5,625 nt of DNA from Candidatus Latescibacterota bacterium (GTDB lineage: Bacteria > Latescibacterota > UBA2968 > UBA8231): assembly GCA_003529325.1 (NCBI GenBank), contig DPVW01000037.1, positions 1-5,625 on the forward strand, read 5' to 3'. Position 1 is the first letter of the stretch; each line of letters begins with the position of its first letter. The position numbers and the translations under genes were made by a program. Positions 1 to 5,625 of the stretch are shown piece by piece. The notes under the pieces are model-generated. The model saw nothing but the letters and a program-made list of their open reading frames with translations, was not told the origin of the DNA and did not search any database.

Positions 1-596
1 GCAAATGCGGTAATCGTAAACAGCGCCGATCCCAGGCTGGCGGACCAGACCGCGCAGGGACCTTCGACGATGAGGATCGCCGTCGCCGGAATCTGCCCCG
101 AGAGCAGATGTTCGATGAGCCGCTTCGGCCCCTCCTTCTTGCCCACGGGCGTTTCGTGACCGACGACGCCGGTTAGCCACAGATCCCCCGCCAGGTCGAT
201 ACCGGCCCGTCGCAGAGCGGCAGCGCCGTGGACCATGGCCACCAGGCCCCCCTTCATATCCTCCGTCCCGCGGCCCAGAATCCAGTCGCCATCCCGTCGA
301 GGTGGATGGCACGCCCCCACGGGAATCGTGTCGGTATGCCCGTTGAAGGCCAGGCAGGGTCCACCGCCAGCGCCGGGCACACGGGCGTAGATATTGGGCC
401 GACCCGTCAGGAAGGGATCTTCCTCGACATCGAAACCCTCACGCTGCAACAGCTCAGCCAGAAAGGCGCTACCCCGTCCTTCGTCACCGGTTTCACTCGT
501 GAGTTCGACAAAGGCGAGTGTGTCTCGGGCGATGGCTTCGGCATCGACTGCCGAGGCGATGGCCTGTTGCTGTGCGAAGCTTGTAGTTGTGCTCAT
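1..596 (-). CDS. M20-family metallohydrolase (ArgE/DapE/ACY1-like), N-terminal 198 residues, cut by the window edge
   Basis: The reading frame starts at ATG 596-594 and stays open to base 1, so the C-terminal half lies outside the window. It shows the M20 catalytic-domain layout: GHTDTIPVG (residues 86-94), with metal ligand His87 and Asp89; GRGTEDMKGG (108-117), with bridging Asp113; VVGHETPVG (144-152); and IVEGP (176-180), where a further metal-ligand acid is expected. Family members are cytosolic, di-zinc amide hydrolases that remove acyl or amino-acid groups, for example acetylornithine deacetylase, succinyl-diaminopimelate desuccinylase and carboxypeptidases. The substrate cannot be read from this part. 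One oddity is that the usual Glu-Glu pair (general base plus metal ligand) appears as His147-Glu148. The start overlaps the trmH stop as ATGA, with no strong Shine-Dalgarno, which suggests translational coupling as the last visible gene of the galETK-trmH operon. Family assignment is firm; the exact function is open. Confidence 0.88.
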   Translation of the reverse strand, partial: MSTTTSFAQQQAIASAVDAEAIARDTLAFVELTSETGDEGRGSAFLAELLQREGFDVEEDPFLTGRPNIYARVPGAGGGPCLAFNGHTDTIPVGACHPPRRDGDWILGRGTEDMKGGLVAMVHGAAALRRAGIDLAGDLWLTGVVGHETPVGKKEGPKRLIEHLLSGQIPATAILIVEGPCAVWSASLGSALFTITAF

Positions 597-1333
597 TCTG
601 TTGCCTGTGCCCGGAATCGATCGATGACTCTGTCGCTATGCTTGATGGAACGTCGCATCCAACGCAACAGCAGTTGCTGGCGCTGCTGTGCCCCCAATTG
701 CCACGGCACCTCGGCAGCGCGCATCCCGGCACTCAGTTCACGCAGGATGAGGGCGGCGCTGACGGAGATGTTGAAACTCTCCGTAAATCCGTACATGGGG
801 ATATGCACCGCCTCCGTCGCCCGCGCCAGAGCCTTTGTCGTGAGACCCTTCAGCTCCGTGCCAAACAGCACCGCCACGGGCCCGGTGGTGACATCGAGAT
901 CCTCGACCCGCACCGCATCCTGTCTCGGTGTCGCCGCCACCAGGCGATACCCGCGGCGGCTCAGCTCATCACAGCAATCGTCGATCGTCAAGCCTTCCTG
1001 TGCCCGCCAGCGCTGCAGATCCAGCCAACGCGATGCCCCCAGGGCGACGTCGCGGCTGATCGTGTAGTCATTGCGATCCTCGACGATGTGGACATCCTGC
1101 ACGCCGAAGCACTCGCAGGAGCGCAACACGGCGCTGGCGTTATGGGGTTGATATATATCCTCCAAGACCACCGTCAGCCAGCGTGTGCGCTGCGCCAGGA
1201 CCTCTTGCATGCGGGCGAAACGACGGTCCGTGAGATGGCCGGTCAGATGCTCGATCAGCTCCTGCTGCATGTCTGGATCGAGACTCTCGAGGCCATCCGC
1301 CTCGAACTCTTCCTCCTGCAGCCGTCTGTTCAC
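593..1333 (-). CDS. trmH: TrmH-type SPOUT RNA 2'-O-methyltransferase (probable tRNA Gm18 methyltransferase)
   Basis: A 246-residue protein if started at GTG 1333-1331, close to the 229 residues of E. coli TrmH. It carries the three SpoU/TrmH motifs. Motif 1 is PHNASAVLRSCECFG (63-77), with Asn65 and the catalytic-type Arg71. Motif 2 is LFGTELKGL (156-164). Motif 3 is IPMYGFTESFNISVSAALIL (178-197), with the Ser186/Asn188 pair and the knotted SAM-binding core. Family members transfer methyl from SAM to a ribose 2'-OH; TrmH modifies G18 in the tRNA D-loop. The resemblance to E. coli TrmH continues upstream of motif 1 (RRFARMQEVLAQRTRWLTV), which favours TrmH over RlmB or TrmL, but substrate is inferred. 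The GTG start was chosen because it overlaps the galK stop as GTGA, like the other junctions. The frame is open further up to 1468, but that part lies on conserved galK sequence. Met22 (ATG at 1270) is the alternative start. It ends in an ATGA overlap with the hydrolase gene. Confidence 0.9.
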   Translation of the reverse strand: MNRRLQEEEFEADGLESLDPDMQQELIEHLTGHLTDRRFARMQEVLAQRTRWLTVVLEDIYQPHNASAVLRSCECFGVQDVHIVEDRNDYTISRDVALGASRWLDLQRWRAQEGLTIDDCCDELSRRGYRLVAATPRQDAVRVEDLDVTTGPVAVLFGTELKGLTTKALARATEAVHIPMYGFTESFNISVSAALILRELSAGMRAAEVPWQLGAQQRQQLLLRWMRRSIKHSDRVIDRFRAQATE

Positions 1334-2366
1334 GCTTCTATTCCGGCACCGTCGGTTGCGGTACAGACATAGACCTGCGCGTTGTGAGCTGTTGTCTCGT
1401 GATAGCTTTCGGCTGCAACCTTGGCCAGAGAGGCTGCAGCCCCCGATTCGACAAGGGCGACGGCACAACCGCCGAAACCGGCACCCGTCATACGGGCACC
1501 ATAACAGCCATCCACTCTGCGGGCACAGGCCACCATCTTGTCGAGGGCCTCCGACGAGACCTCGAAATCGTCACGTAGACTCGCGCAACTGGCGTCCATC
1601 AGCTCCCCCATGCGTGTCGCATCTCCCCGTGCCAGCGCCTCTGCGGCCTCACTGGTGCGTTCATTTTCGCTGATCACGTGACTCGCGCGCGGGCGGGCAA
1701 TGTCATCGAGTTCCCCCGCTCGTGCTGCCAGATCGACGGATGTGACATCGCGCAAGGCGGGCACGCCAAACAAGGCGGAGACCTTCTCGCACTGGCTGCG
1801 ACGCTCATTGTAGGCGGAGTCCACCAGGCCGCGGCGCGTCCCCGTGTCGAGTACGACCACCGCCGTCCCCGAAGGCAACGGCACGTGCCGGCCTTCGAGC
1901 GTACGGCAGTCCAACAACAGGGCATGACCGGCGCGACCGGCGGCGGAGATGAGGACAGGCCGGCGCCAATCGGTACGTCACCTGCGACGGCGCCCTCCCA
2001 GCCCGTTAACCGGTGGCCTGCGTCCAACAGGGCCCACGCCGTGCATTTCAGATATTCCAGCCAGCCTTGGGCAGCGGTATCTGCCTCGGGCGGCCCTGAA
2101 TCGAGCAACGTGGACAACGAAAATTCCCCCATCTCGTCAACATCGACGCCATGGACTCGCACCTGACCGTCTGTCGTGGGACGCAGGGCGAGCCAGACGG
2201 CGCGATCGATGGCCATGGGCAGCACGAAGCCAACGTTGTAGTCGGTGTGTTCCCCGATCAGGTTGACCCTCCCGGGCGCGCGGATCAGGAACTGGGGTTC
2301 ACCACCAAAGCGCGCGGCATAAGCCTGACGCACGGCAGCGGCGGGATTTGCAGACACTTCTTTCAT
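1330..2366 (-). pseudogene. galK: galK, galactokinase (GHMP kinase), broken by an internal deletion with frameshift
   Basis: Galactokinase phosphorylates galactose to galactose-1-phosphate with ATP, the entry step of the Leloir pathway. The first 140 codons from ATG 2366 are intact, with the substrate motif [15 protein letters not shown] (30-44) and the phosphate-binding GAGLSSS (134-140). After that the frame goes wrong and runs 90 nonsense codons to TGA 1674-1676. The true C-terminal half continues in another frame from about 1953 to TGA 1330-1332. It reads [16 protein letters not shown], then ALRDVT, RMGELM and MTGAGFGGC, all GalK hallmarks. Compared with the E. coli protein, about 45 codons are missing between GAGLSSS and LISA, including GxMDQ with the catalytic Asp (Asp183 in Lactococcus, Asp186 in human). 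An intact version would be about 392 residues, matching the family (E. coli 382). A product without the catalytic Asp should be inactive even if the frame were restored. An assembly error is the alternative explanation. Confidence 0.93.
1948..1953 (-). other. Deletion junction in galK at a CTCATC microhomology
   Basis: On the minus strand this hexamer is CTCATC. Read in the upstream galK frame it supplies the last base of one Ser codon, TCA, and the first two bases of the next (GLSSS). Read in the downstream frame it is CTC ATC, the Leu-Ile of the conserved MDQ-LIS-A block. Both flanks therefore claim the same six bases, as expected when two short direct repeats recombine and one copy plus the intervening DNA is lost. 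The inferred loss of about 142 nt (3n+1) fits the observed frame change. The size is taken from the E. coli alignment recalled from memory, so it is approximate. Confidence 0.75.
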
Positions 2367-2370
2367 CCTC

Positions 2371-3393
2371 TTACTCCTGTTCCGCTATCGACCGCAGGTG
2401 CGCAGCAGCGGCTTCGGCCGTGAGATCCCGCTGGGCCTCGCACAACATCTCGTACCCCACCATGAATTTGCGCACCGTCGCTGAGCGCAGCAGGGGCGGA
2501 TAAAAATGGGCGTGTAGCTGCCAACCATCGCCACCCCCCTGGCACGGCTGACCGTGCCACCCCATGGAATAAGGGAAGGAGGTGTCGAACAAACGATCGT
2601 AGAGGCGCAGGAGTCGGCGCAGAATCAACGTCAGATCCGCGCGTTCGTCATCGGCCAAATTCGGTAGATGAGCCACCTGGCGACGGGGCATCAGCAGAAC
2701 TTCATAAGGCCACACCGCCCAGAAGGGGACCACGGCAACCCAGCCGTCGGTGAGGGCGACCACGCGCTCCTCTCGCTCGATTTCGAGATGAGCATAATCC
2801 AACAGCAGAGAGCGACCGCGGTCGGAAAAATAGGCCGCCTGACAGACCGCTTCCTTGCGTGGCTCGTTTGGTAGTTCGTCCAGCGCCCACACCTGCCCGT
2901 GGGGGTGTGGGTTCGAGCACCCCATGAGTTCGCCCTTGTTTTCGAAAATCTGCACCCACTGGTAGCGCTGACCCAGTTCCTCGACCTGCTGAGCCCACAG
3001 ATCTACCACGTGGCGTGTGGCATCCACGTCCATTCTTGCCAGACTCAGATCATGTCGCGGTGAGAAGCAGAGCACCCGGCACTGGCCCTGGACGGGTGCG
3101 GATCGCAGCAGCTTATGGTCCAGCGCGCCAGGGCCAGGCTCATCGGCCAACAGCGCAGCGAAGTCGTTATCGAAGACATAGGTGCTGTCATACGCTGGAT
3201 TGGTCCGACCGCTGGCACGCGCGTTGCCCGGACACAGGTAACAGGATGGGTCGTATGATGGGCTCGTCTCGGATGGCAGGTTGTCGACCTGGCCCTGCCA
3301 GGGCCGACGCGTACGCTGAGGACTGACCTGCACCCACTCGCCTGTGAGCGGATTGTGACGACGGTGAGGGTTCTCGACGAGGGTGGGGATCAC
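2371..3393 (-). CDS. galT: Galactose-1-phosphate uridylyltransferase (GalT, class I)
   Basis: A 340-residue protein (E. coli GalT is 348). It exchanges UMP between UDP-glucose and galactose-1-phosphate, giving UDP-galactose and glucose-1-phosphate in the cytosol. Visible hallmarks are the N-terminal [19 protein letters not shown] (9-27), the zinc pair CYLC (Cys51, Cys54), SPRH with His114 as a further zinc ligand, and the active-site HPHGQVW, whose second His (165) is the nucleophile that forms the uridylyl-enzyme. The C-terminal metal-site residues are His280 (GWHGQP) and HAH at 294-296. All expected ligands are present, so the enzyme looks functional. The start is GTG 3393-3391, overlapping the galE stop as GTGA; no better start lies near the conserved N-terminus, and the upstream Shine-Dalgarno is weak. 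It is followed after 4 nt by the broken galK, so in this strain it probably lacks its usual substrate supply. Confidence 0.96.
   Translation of the reverse strand: MIPTLVENPHRRHNPLTGEWVQVSPQRTRRPWQGQVDNLPSETSPSYDPSCYLCPGNARASGRTNPAYDSTYVFDNDFAALLADEPGPGALDHKLLRSAPVQGQCRVLCFSPRHDLSLARMDVDATRHVVDLWAQQVEELGQRYQWVQIFENKGELMGCSNPHPHGQVWALDELPNEPRKEAVCQAAYFSDRGRSLLLDYAHLEIEREERVVALTDGWVAVVPFWAVWPYEVLLMPRRQVAHLPNLADDERADLTLILRRLLRLYDRLFDTSFPYSMGWHGQPCQGGGDGWQLHAHFYPPLLRSATVRKFMVGYEMLCEAQRDLTAEAAAAHLRSIAEQE
2374..2378 (-). promoter_or_regulatory. Ribosome binding site of galK, overlapping the end of galT
   Basis: The minus strand reads AGGAG, then seven bases (TAAGAGG), then ATG 2366. The AGGAG lies in the last codons of galT and the galT stop TAA falls inside the spacer. 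This is the clearest Shine-Dalgarno in the operon. It supports ATG 2366 as the galK start and coupled galT-galK translation. Confidence 0.75.
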
Positions 3394-4379
3394 TGGTGTT
3401 TCCCGTATCCATCAGGGTGGGCACGGTGCCAGGTCCAGGCGCTGGCGACGATATCCTGCAGATCGGGAATGCGGGCACACCAGCCCAACTCAGAGCTTGC
3501 CTGTGAGGCGTCGGCGACCAGGCTGGAGGCATCCCCGGCGCGTCGTGACCCGACTTCTAGCGGGATTTCGTGGCCAGTGATACGCCGAGCCGCCTCGATC
3601 ACCTCCAGCACCGACCAGCCGCGACCGGTACCCAGATTGAGAAACTGCGAACTGCCACCCCCGGCCAGATGGTCGAGGGCGGCCAGGTGGGCATCGGCCA
3701 GATCCTGGACATGTACGTAGTCGCGAATGCAGGATCCATCCGCTGTGTCATAATCCTGGCCGAACACGGTGAGTCCCTGGCGTTGGCCAAGAGCGACCTG
3801 CAGACACAAGGGAATCAGATGGCTCTCTGGCGTATGATCCTCGCCGCGCGCCGCGATGGCCCCGGCGGCGTTGAAGTAACGCAGCGCGGCAAAGCGCAGA
3901 CCGTAGTTAGCCTCAAAGAGCTCTAATTCCCGTTCGACGAAGAATTTGGTCCAGCCATACGGATTCTCTGGATGCTGAGGATGACTCTCGTCCAAGGGTA
4001 CCCGTAACGGTTCACCATAGGTGGCGCATGTCGAGGAGAAGACGAAGCGGCGCACCCCCGCTGTTGTCAGGGCATCGAGCAGATTTACCGTAGCGCCCAC
4101 GTTGTTTGCGTAGTAGCGGTCCGGTTCCTGGACCGACTCCCCCACATACGTCAACGCCGCAAAGTGCACACAGGCTTCGATGTGCTGCTCCTCTACGATC
4201 CGTCGGATGAGGGTTGAATCCCGGACGTCCCCTTCGTAGAACGGCACCTCGGCAGCCACCGCCGCGCGATGTCCTCGAGACAGATTGTCGACAACTGCCA
4301 CCCGGCTACCGGCGTGCCGCAGGGCCTCCACGGTGACGGATCCGATGTAGCCGGCGCCCCCCGTGACCAGAATCGTCAT
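3390..4379 (-). CDS. galE: UDP-glucose 4-epimerase (GalE), extended short-chain dehydrogenase family
   Basis: A 329-residue protein, close to E. coli GalE (338). It interconverts UDP-glucose and UDP-galactose using tightly bound NAD. The Rossmann motif TGGAGYIGS is at 6-14. The active site is SSTCATYG (115-122), with Thr117 at the position of E. coli Ser124, a common natural variant, plus Tyr141 and Lys145 of the YxxxK motif in [13 protein letters not shown] (168-174) and [12 protein letters not shown] (279-290) are typical substrate-binding segments. In the latter, Leu287 sits where E. coli has the gatekeeper Tyr299, so a wider pocket that might also accept UDP-GlcNAc is possible (inference). 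The start is ATG 4379, directly before the conserved N-terminal strand. A GTG at 4412 would add 11 unconserved residues with no stronger ribosome site. It is the first gene of the leftward operon and overlaps galT by 4 nt. Confidence 0.96.
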   Translation of the reverse strand: MTILVTGGAGYIGSVTVEALRHAGSRVAVVDNLSRGHRAAVAAEVPFYEGDVRDSTLIRRIVEEQHIEACVHFAALTYVGESVQEPDRYYANNVGATVNLLDALTTAGVRRFVFSSTCATYGEPLRVPLDESHPQHPENPYGWTKFFVERELELFEANYGLRFAALRYFNAAGAIAARGEDHTPESHLIPLCLQVALGQRQGLTVFGQDYDTADGSCIRDYVHVQDLADAHLAALDHLAGGGSSQFLNLGTGRGWSVLEVIEAARRITGHEIPLEVGSRRAGDASSLVADASQASSELGWCARIPDLQDIVASAWTWHRAHPDGYGKHQ

Positions 4380-4427
4380 GGCTCGTTTTGCTGGTATCGG
4401 TTGCTCATGCACTCTATTCTACGACTT
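4380..4427. promoter_or_regulatory. Divergent promoter region between galE and the SRAP gene
   Basis: These 48 bp separate two divergent starts, so both promoters must lie here or reach into the coding ends. A candidate minus-strand -10, TAGAAT (4416-4421), is five of six to consensus and would start galE mRNA near 4409 with a leader of about 30 nt. Its -35 partner (GTGAAT, 4439-4444, 17-bp spacer) is weak and lies inside the SRAP gene. On the plus strand TATTCT (4415-4420) overlaps the same bases and would place transcription start at about the A of the SRAP ATG. The -35 elements are poor on both sides. I see no operator palindrome. Confidence 0.4.
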
Positions 4428-5135
4428 ATGTGCGGACGATTCACCTTACACCACGCCACGGAAGATGTCGCTGAGCGCTTCGCCGTGGAGCAGACTCTGC
4501 TTGAGTTGAAGCCACGCTTCAACATCGCGCCGAGCCAACCCGTTGCCGCCATCGTTCAACGCGAAAGCCGCGTGCTGCAGGAATTGAAGTGGGGCCTGGT
4601 ACCTTCGTGGGCCCGCGACCCCGCCATTGGTAACCGTCTGATCAACGCCCGCGCCGAAACCCTTGCCGACAAACCAGCCTTCCGTAGCGCCTTCGCCCGG
4701 GGCCGATGTCTGATCCCCGCCAGTGGATACTACGAGTGGAAGCGCGAGGGCCGCAGCCGCACACCGATGCTGGTACGCCGACATGGTGGCGAGCCCTTCC
4801 TCATGGCCGGGCTGTACGAGCGTTGGCCGACACCGGAAGAAGGCGTCCTGAGAAGTTGCACCATCATCACCACCGAACCGAATGAAGTCGCCGCCCTCGT
4901 TCATCATCGCATGCCGGCGATTCTCACCGAAGGCGCCGCCGAAGTGTGGATGGATCGTGAGTTCACGGACGTCGAAGCGCTGCGCCGCGTTCTGCGTCCG
5001 TACCCACTCAGCGACCTGGTCGTGCATCCCGTGTCGGATCGGGTCAACCGGGCCACCGACGACGACAGAACAATGATCGAGCCAGTCGATCCACCGGCGC
5101 CGGAAGAGGATCCGCAACTCGGCCTTGGGTTCTAG
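4428..5135 (+). CDS. SRAP-domain protein (YedK/HMCES family), abasic-site DNA-protein crosslink sensor
   Basis: A 235-residue protein (E. coli YedK is 222). SRAP proteins covalently trap abasic sites in single-stranded DNA through the amino-terminal Cys2, forming a stable thiazolidine that shields the lesion at replication forks. The start at ATG 4428 is fixed by this chemistry: it gives MCGRF with Cys2 exposed after Met removal. An upstream in-frame extension to 4269 would bury it and overlap galE. Other family residues are FNIAPSQ (31-37), WGLVPSWA (55-62), INARAET with Asn73, CLIPASGYYEWK with Glu103, and HHRMPAIL (159-166) with His160. All catalytic and DNA-binding landmarks are present. 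There is no Shine-Dalgarno before the ATG, and the likely -10 sits about 8 nt upstream, so the message may be leaderless. It has no obvious link to galactose metabolism and is probably an independent DNA-repair gene. Confidence 0.95.
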   Translation: MCGRFTLHHATEDVAERFAVEQTLLELKPRFNIAPSQPVAAIVQRESRVLQELKWGLVPSWARDPAIGNRLINARAETLADKPAFRSAFARGRCLIPASGYYEWKREGRSRTPMLVRRHGGEPFLMAGLYERWPTPEEGVLRSCTIITTEPNEVAALVHHRMPAILTEGAAEVWMDREFTDVEALRRVLRPYPLSDLVVHPVSDRVNRATDDDRTMIEPVDPPAPEEDPQLGLGF

Positions 5136-5142
5136 GAGAAAT

Positions 5143-5187
5143 ATGCGCGCATCGACAGGTTCGACGCTGAGCTTTGCGGCAGTGTGA
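5143..5187 (+). other. Tiny reading frame of 14 codons with a ribosome site, after the SRAP gene
   Basis: AGGAG at 5134-5138 overlaps the SRAP stop codon and is followed after four bases by ATG 5143, which opens MRASTGSTLSFAAV and a stop at 5185-5187. The spacing and coupling look like a real translation start, but the peptide is very short and resembles nothing I know. It could be a leader peptide, the stub of a lost downstream gene, or chance. The stop lies within the CRP-like palindrome. Confidence 0.15.
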
Positions 5188-5198
5188 CCGGCATCACA
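5183..5198. promoter_or_regulatory. CRP-like palindrome TGTGA-N6-TCACA in the convergent gap
   Basis: The sequence TGTGACCGGCATCACA has both half-sites of the CRP/Vfr consensus exact at the canonical 6-bp spacing. It lies 3' of both flanking genes, not in front of a recognisable promoter, so a regulatory role for a neighbour is not evident. As RNA it would form only a 5-bp stem with no U-tract, so it is a poor terminator. Binding is unproven and the presence of a CRP homologue in this organism is unknown. Confidence 0.4.
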
Positions 5199-5247
5199 GT
5201 GGGCGCTCCCCCAGTTGATTCAAATGTTACGTATATCGGGGTTGGCA

Positions 5248-5625
5248 TTAAATATATCCAGGCCCAGGCTCTTGCGCTTTCATAGGTAGCACCAGGACAA
5301 AGTGCAGCTCCTCGTCAGAGGGTAGATCACCGATGTGACACTGACGGGGAAGGCCTCCCCTGAAGTGGCCCGTGCTTCGATCTCGTATGGTGTCGGATTG
5401 CCCCCCGGTTGAATCGGTTCGTAGACACTCATCCCCGTGATCGGCAGTTGATCATAGGAGGGTAGCAACTGACCGATATGAACTCCCGTCAAAGCCCCCG
5501 CTCTACGCCGAACATTCGTTCCGCAGCCGGATTGCTCAGCTCGACAATACCCAACTCGTCGACGGTGACAATGCCATCTGCCGCTGTGCGCAGGATGCTG
5601 TGGACATGATCCTCGCCCTGAAAAG
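5248..5625 (-). pseudogene. C-terminal part of a PAS-domain protein with two frameshifts, entering from the right edge
   Basis: Three successive frames on the minus strand together give one PAS-like domain. Frame one, from the edge to TGA 5489-5491, contains ILRTAADGIVTVDELG and the hallmark LSNPAAERMFG. Frame two (about 5494 to 5320) continues with ALTGVHIGQLLPSYDQ and then EARATSGEAFPVSVTSVIYP, matching the G-x-x-FPV strand late in PAS domains. Frame three (about 5320 to TAA 5248-5250) gives SDEELHFVLVLPMKAQ and a short tail. PAS domains sense ligands, redox state or light in signalling proteins; the rest of this protein, and so its output, lies outside the window. Both shifts equal the loss of one base, in a G5 run (5495-5499) and a G/C triplet (5320-5322). 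The reading could be a decayed gene or homopolymer miscalls in sequencing. Confidence 0.75.

Larger units (their letters stand above)
5136..5247. other. Non-coding gap between convergent genes
   Basis: This stretch separates the SRAP stop from the end of the PAS fragment. It holds the 14-codon frame and the CRP-like palindrome, and becomes AT-rich towards 5220-5250. I found no convincing Rho-independent terminator (no stable GC stem followed by a T-run) on either strand. Confidence 0.5.

Noticed and set aside
228..1067. 279-codon plus-strand open frame
   Set aside because: It lies antisense to the M20 hydrolase and trmH genes, which have clear family motifs; its translation is rich in Arg, Ser and Cys with no recognisable domain.
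1334..1468. N-terminal extension of TrmH by 45 residues
   Set aside because: It lies on conserved galK C-terminal coding sequence and is Arg/Cys-rich without family similarity; the GTG at 1333 in a GTGA overlap is a better start.
1674..2366. A 230-residue intact protein from the galK start
   Set aside because: Only the first 140 residues are GalK-like; the remaining 90 are the wrong frame of conserved galK sequence, so this is a frameshift product.
4269..4427. N-terminal extension of the SRAP protein by 53 residues
   Set aside because: It overlaps the conserved galE N-terminus, and SRAP chemistry needs Cys directly after the initiator Met.
4446..5117. 223-codon minus-strand open frame
   Set aside because: It is antisense to the SRAP gene, whose motifs are complete; no domain is visible in the translation.
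5215..5223. TTGATTCAA, resembling an FNR site
   Set aside because: The FNR consensus needs four bases between TTGAT and ATCAA; here the halves overlap, so the match is only a short chance palindrome.

Overview
This is bacterial DNA of fairly high GC (about 60% by eye), densely coding, with genes packed end to end. Most of it is one leftward (minus-strand) operon in the order galE, galT, galK, trmH, M20-family hydrolase (the last cut by the left edge). A rightward SRAP-domain gene (YedK/HMCES family) diverges from galE. At the right edge a minus-strand PAS-domain coding region enters from outside and ends convergently with the SRAP gene. The GalT is of the E. coli type, but the GalE and TrmH sequences do not let me name a phylum. 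I make no taxonomic claim beyond Bacteria.

Layout: 1-596 partial M20 metallohydrolase; 593-1333 trmH; 1330-2366 galK, broken; 2371-3393 galT; 3390-4379 galE; 4380-4427 a 48-bp divergent promoter region; 4428-5135 SRAP gene; 5136-5247 a non-coding gap with a perfect CRP-like palindrome; 5248-5625 a frameshifted PAS fragment. Operon junctions are GTGA, a 4-nt gap, GTGA and ATGA, so the five genes look co-transcribed and translationally coupled.

The main discovery is the state of galK. Both ends are well conserved, but about 45 codons are missing from the middle, including the GxMDQ motif with the catalytic Asp, and the two halves are in different frames. The join lies exactly on a hexamer (CTCATC) that reads as part of the Ser-Ser-Ser motif in the upstream frame and as Leu-Ile (of the MDQ-LIS motif) in the downstream frame. 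That is the signature of a single microhomology-mediated deletion of about 142 nt. GalE and GalT look fully intact, so the pathway has probably lost its galactose kinase step while keeping UDP-sugar interconversion. Further points are two homopolymer-associated frameshifts in the PAS fragment, a His-Glu in place of Glu-Glu in the M20 hydrolase, and a small gatekeeper residue in GalE. I see no CRISPR array, mobile element, tRNA or rRNA, and no evidence of a wholly new system.
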